Position numbers and translations under genes: made by a program. This document shows, piece by piece, positions 6,355-6,986 of a stretch of 6,986 nt of DNA; position 1 is the stretch's first letter; every line of letters begins with the position of its first letter. This DNA is from a bacterium (GTDB lineage: Bacteria > Patescibacteriota > Saccharimonadia > Saccharimonadales > UBA4665), in the NCBI GenBank assembly GCA_021846765.1, contig JAJZWH010000049.1, forward strand, positions 1-6,986, written 5' to 3'. The notes beneath the pieces were generated by a model. The model saw nothing but the letters and a program-made list of their open reading frames with translations, was not told where the DNA came from and did not search any database.

Positions 6355-6986
6355 CTACAAAGTAGTTGGTCGATAATTATCTGGTGATTTAGTTAAATAA
6401 TCTTCTATTTCTTCTTGACTTAATAAACCCGCTTGAGCACCTACTTTTTGTAACACGCTCATTGAATTAATTGGCGCCCATTGTAGTGCTCCTGCTATAG
6501 TATTTCCTTTAATTAGGGCAGCTACAAATGTAGCCGCAAAAGCATCTCCAGCACCCGTACGATCAACTGGAGGTGCCGGATCAGGATATAAGGGTATTTG
6601 CAAGATATTTGTACCATCACTAGCTACAGCTCCATTAGGACCGTCAGTTATGACTGCTATACGTGGCCCAAGTTGATGCATCTTATTTAGTAAATCGTGA
6701 TAGTTATGGTAGTCTCCTTTTGTTATTTCTACAGCTTCCTCGCGATTAACTATTAAAACTTCTGTATTTTTATAAATACGTTCCAATCTTTGAGTGCCTG
6801 CTTCTATTTGAAATGTTCCTGGCTGAAAAGCCATTTTTACGTTTTTGTTATCTTCTAGCCAATCAGCAATCTGATCATGATAGGCCATTGCATGCTCTGA
6901 TACTGAACTAAAATAGACCCATTTAGGAATTTCATTTGGTCTTAAATGTGGCCAATGGTAATCATAGGCTTCATGTTTAATTAAGA
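6355..6986 (-). CDS. PfkB-family carbohydrate/nucleoside kinase, N-terminus beyond window
   Basis: This is the C-terminal 209 residues of a ribokinase/adenosine kinase-fold enzyme that transfers phosphate from ATP to a sugar or nucleoside. The frame is open through the right edge. The Met at 6888 is internal, because 32 codons before it read as normal protein (for example W-V-Y-F-S-S-V-S). The PfkB signature 2 is present as D-R-T-G-A-G-D-A-F (visible residues 141-149), with the GAGD Asp as catalytic base and the glycines as anion hole. Upstream are N-R-E-E-A-V-E-I-T (80-88) and V-I-T-D-G-P-N-G-A (111-119), the usual substrate-lid and ATP-site strands, and near the end G-A-Q-A-G-L-L-S. Roughly 100-130 residues with the substrate-binding lid are missing, so ribokinase, adenosine kinase or another specificity cannot be chosen. 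The stop is TAG, 94 bp before the next gene. Confidence 0.93.
   Translation of the reverse strand, partial: LIKHEAYDYHWPHLRPNEIPKWVYFSSVSEHAMAYHDQIADWLEDNKNVKMAFQPGTFQIEAGTQRLERIYKNTEVLIVNREEAVEITKGDYHNYHDLLNKMHQLGPRIAVITDGPNGAVASDGTNILQIPLYPDPAPPVDRTGAGDAFAATFVAALIKGNTIAGALQWAPINSMSVLQKVGAQAGLLSQEEIEDYLTKSPDNYRPTTL

Noticed and set aside
6355..6888. Kinase gene starting at the ATG at 6888 as a complete 177-residue protein
   Set aside because: The frame is open to the right edge and the 32 upstream codons read as normal PfkB-like protein. A complete PfkB kinase is near 300 residues, so this Met is internal.
1..6986. CRISPR array, insertion sequence, prophage or toxin-antitoxin system
   Set aside because: No regularly spaced repeats, transposase or integrase motifs, terminal inverted repeats or paired small genes were seen on either strand.

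Overview
The window looks like an ordinary chromosomal stretch from a reduced-genome, low-G+C member of the Candidate Phyla Radiation (Patescibacteria), most likely Saccharibacteria (TM7). This rests on recalled family resemblance: the GatA and PfkB sequence styles, plus two small-genome 'hypothetical' families (the 416-residue protein and the membrane-anchored protein after gatA) that I associate with this group. No 16S rRNA or other phylogenetic marker is present to prove it. The genes read with the standard bacterial code. TGA is a true stop at the ends of gatC and gatA, which argues against the TGA=Gly lineages Gracilibacteria and Absconditabacteria.

All seven genes lie on the minus strand, so transcription runs from high to low coordinates. 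In that order: (1) the C-terminal part of a PfkB-family sugar/nucleoside kinase, whose start is beyond the right edge; (2) a 416-residue protein of unknown function, apparently with its own promoter; (3) a LOG/SLOG-type Rossmann nucleotide-binding protein 22 bp downstream; (4) uvrB, the damage-verifying helicase of nucleotide excision repair, 80 bp further on with a probable promoter of its own; (5) a 351-bp AT-rich intergenic stretch; (6) a tight operon of gatC, gatA and a membrane-anchored protein cut by the left edge, joined by two 4-bp ATGA stop/start overlaps.

GatC and GatA are two of the three subunits of the Glu-tRNA(Gln)/Asp-tRNA(Asn) amidotransferase. GatB is not in the window. Three candidate promoters share an extended -10 element (TGnTAnAAT) and lack a recognisable -35. 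The one before gatC would give an almost leaderless mRNA. No convincing intrinsic terminator, tRNA, CRISPR array or mobile element was found.

I do not see a dramatic new system here. The items most worth a second look are the membrane-anchored protein translationally coupled to gatA, the uncharacterised 416-residue family, the LOG-like protein near a PfkB kinase, and the near-leaderless gatC promoter.
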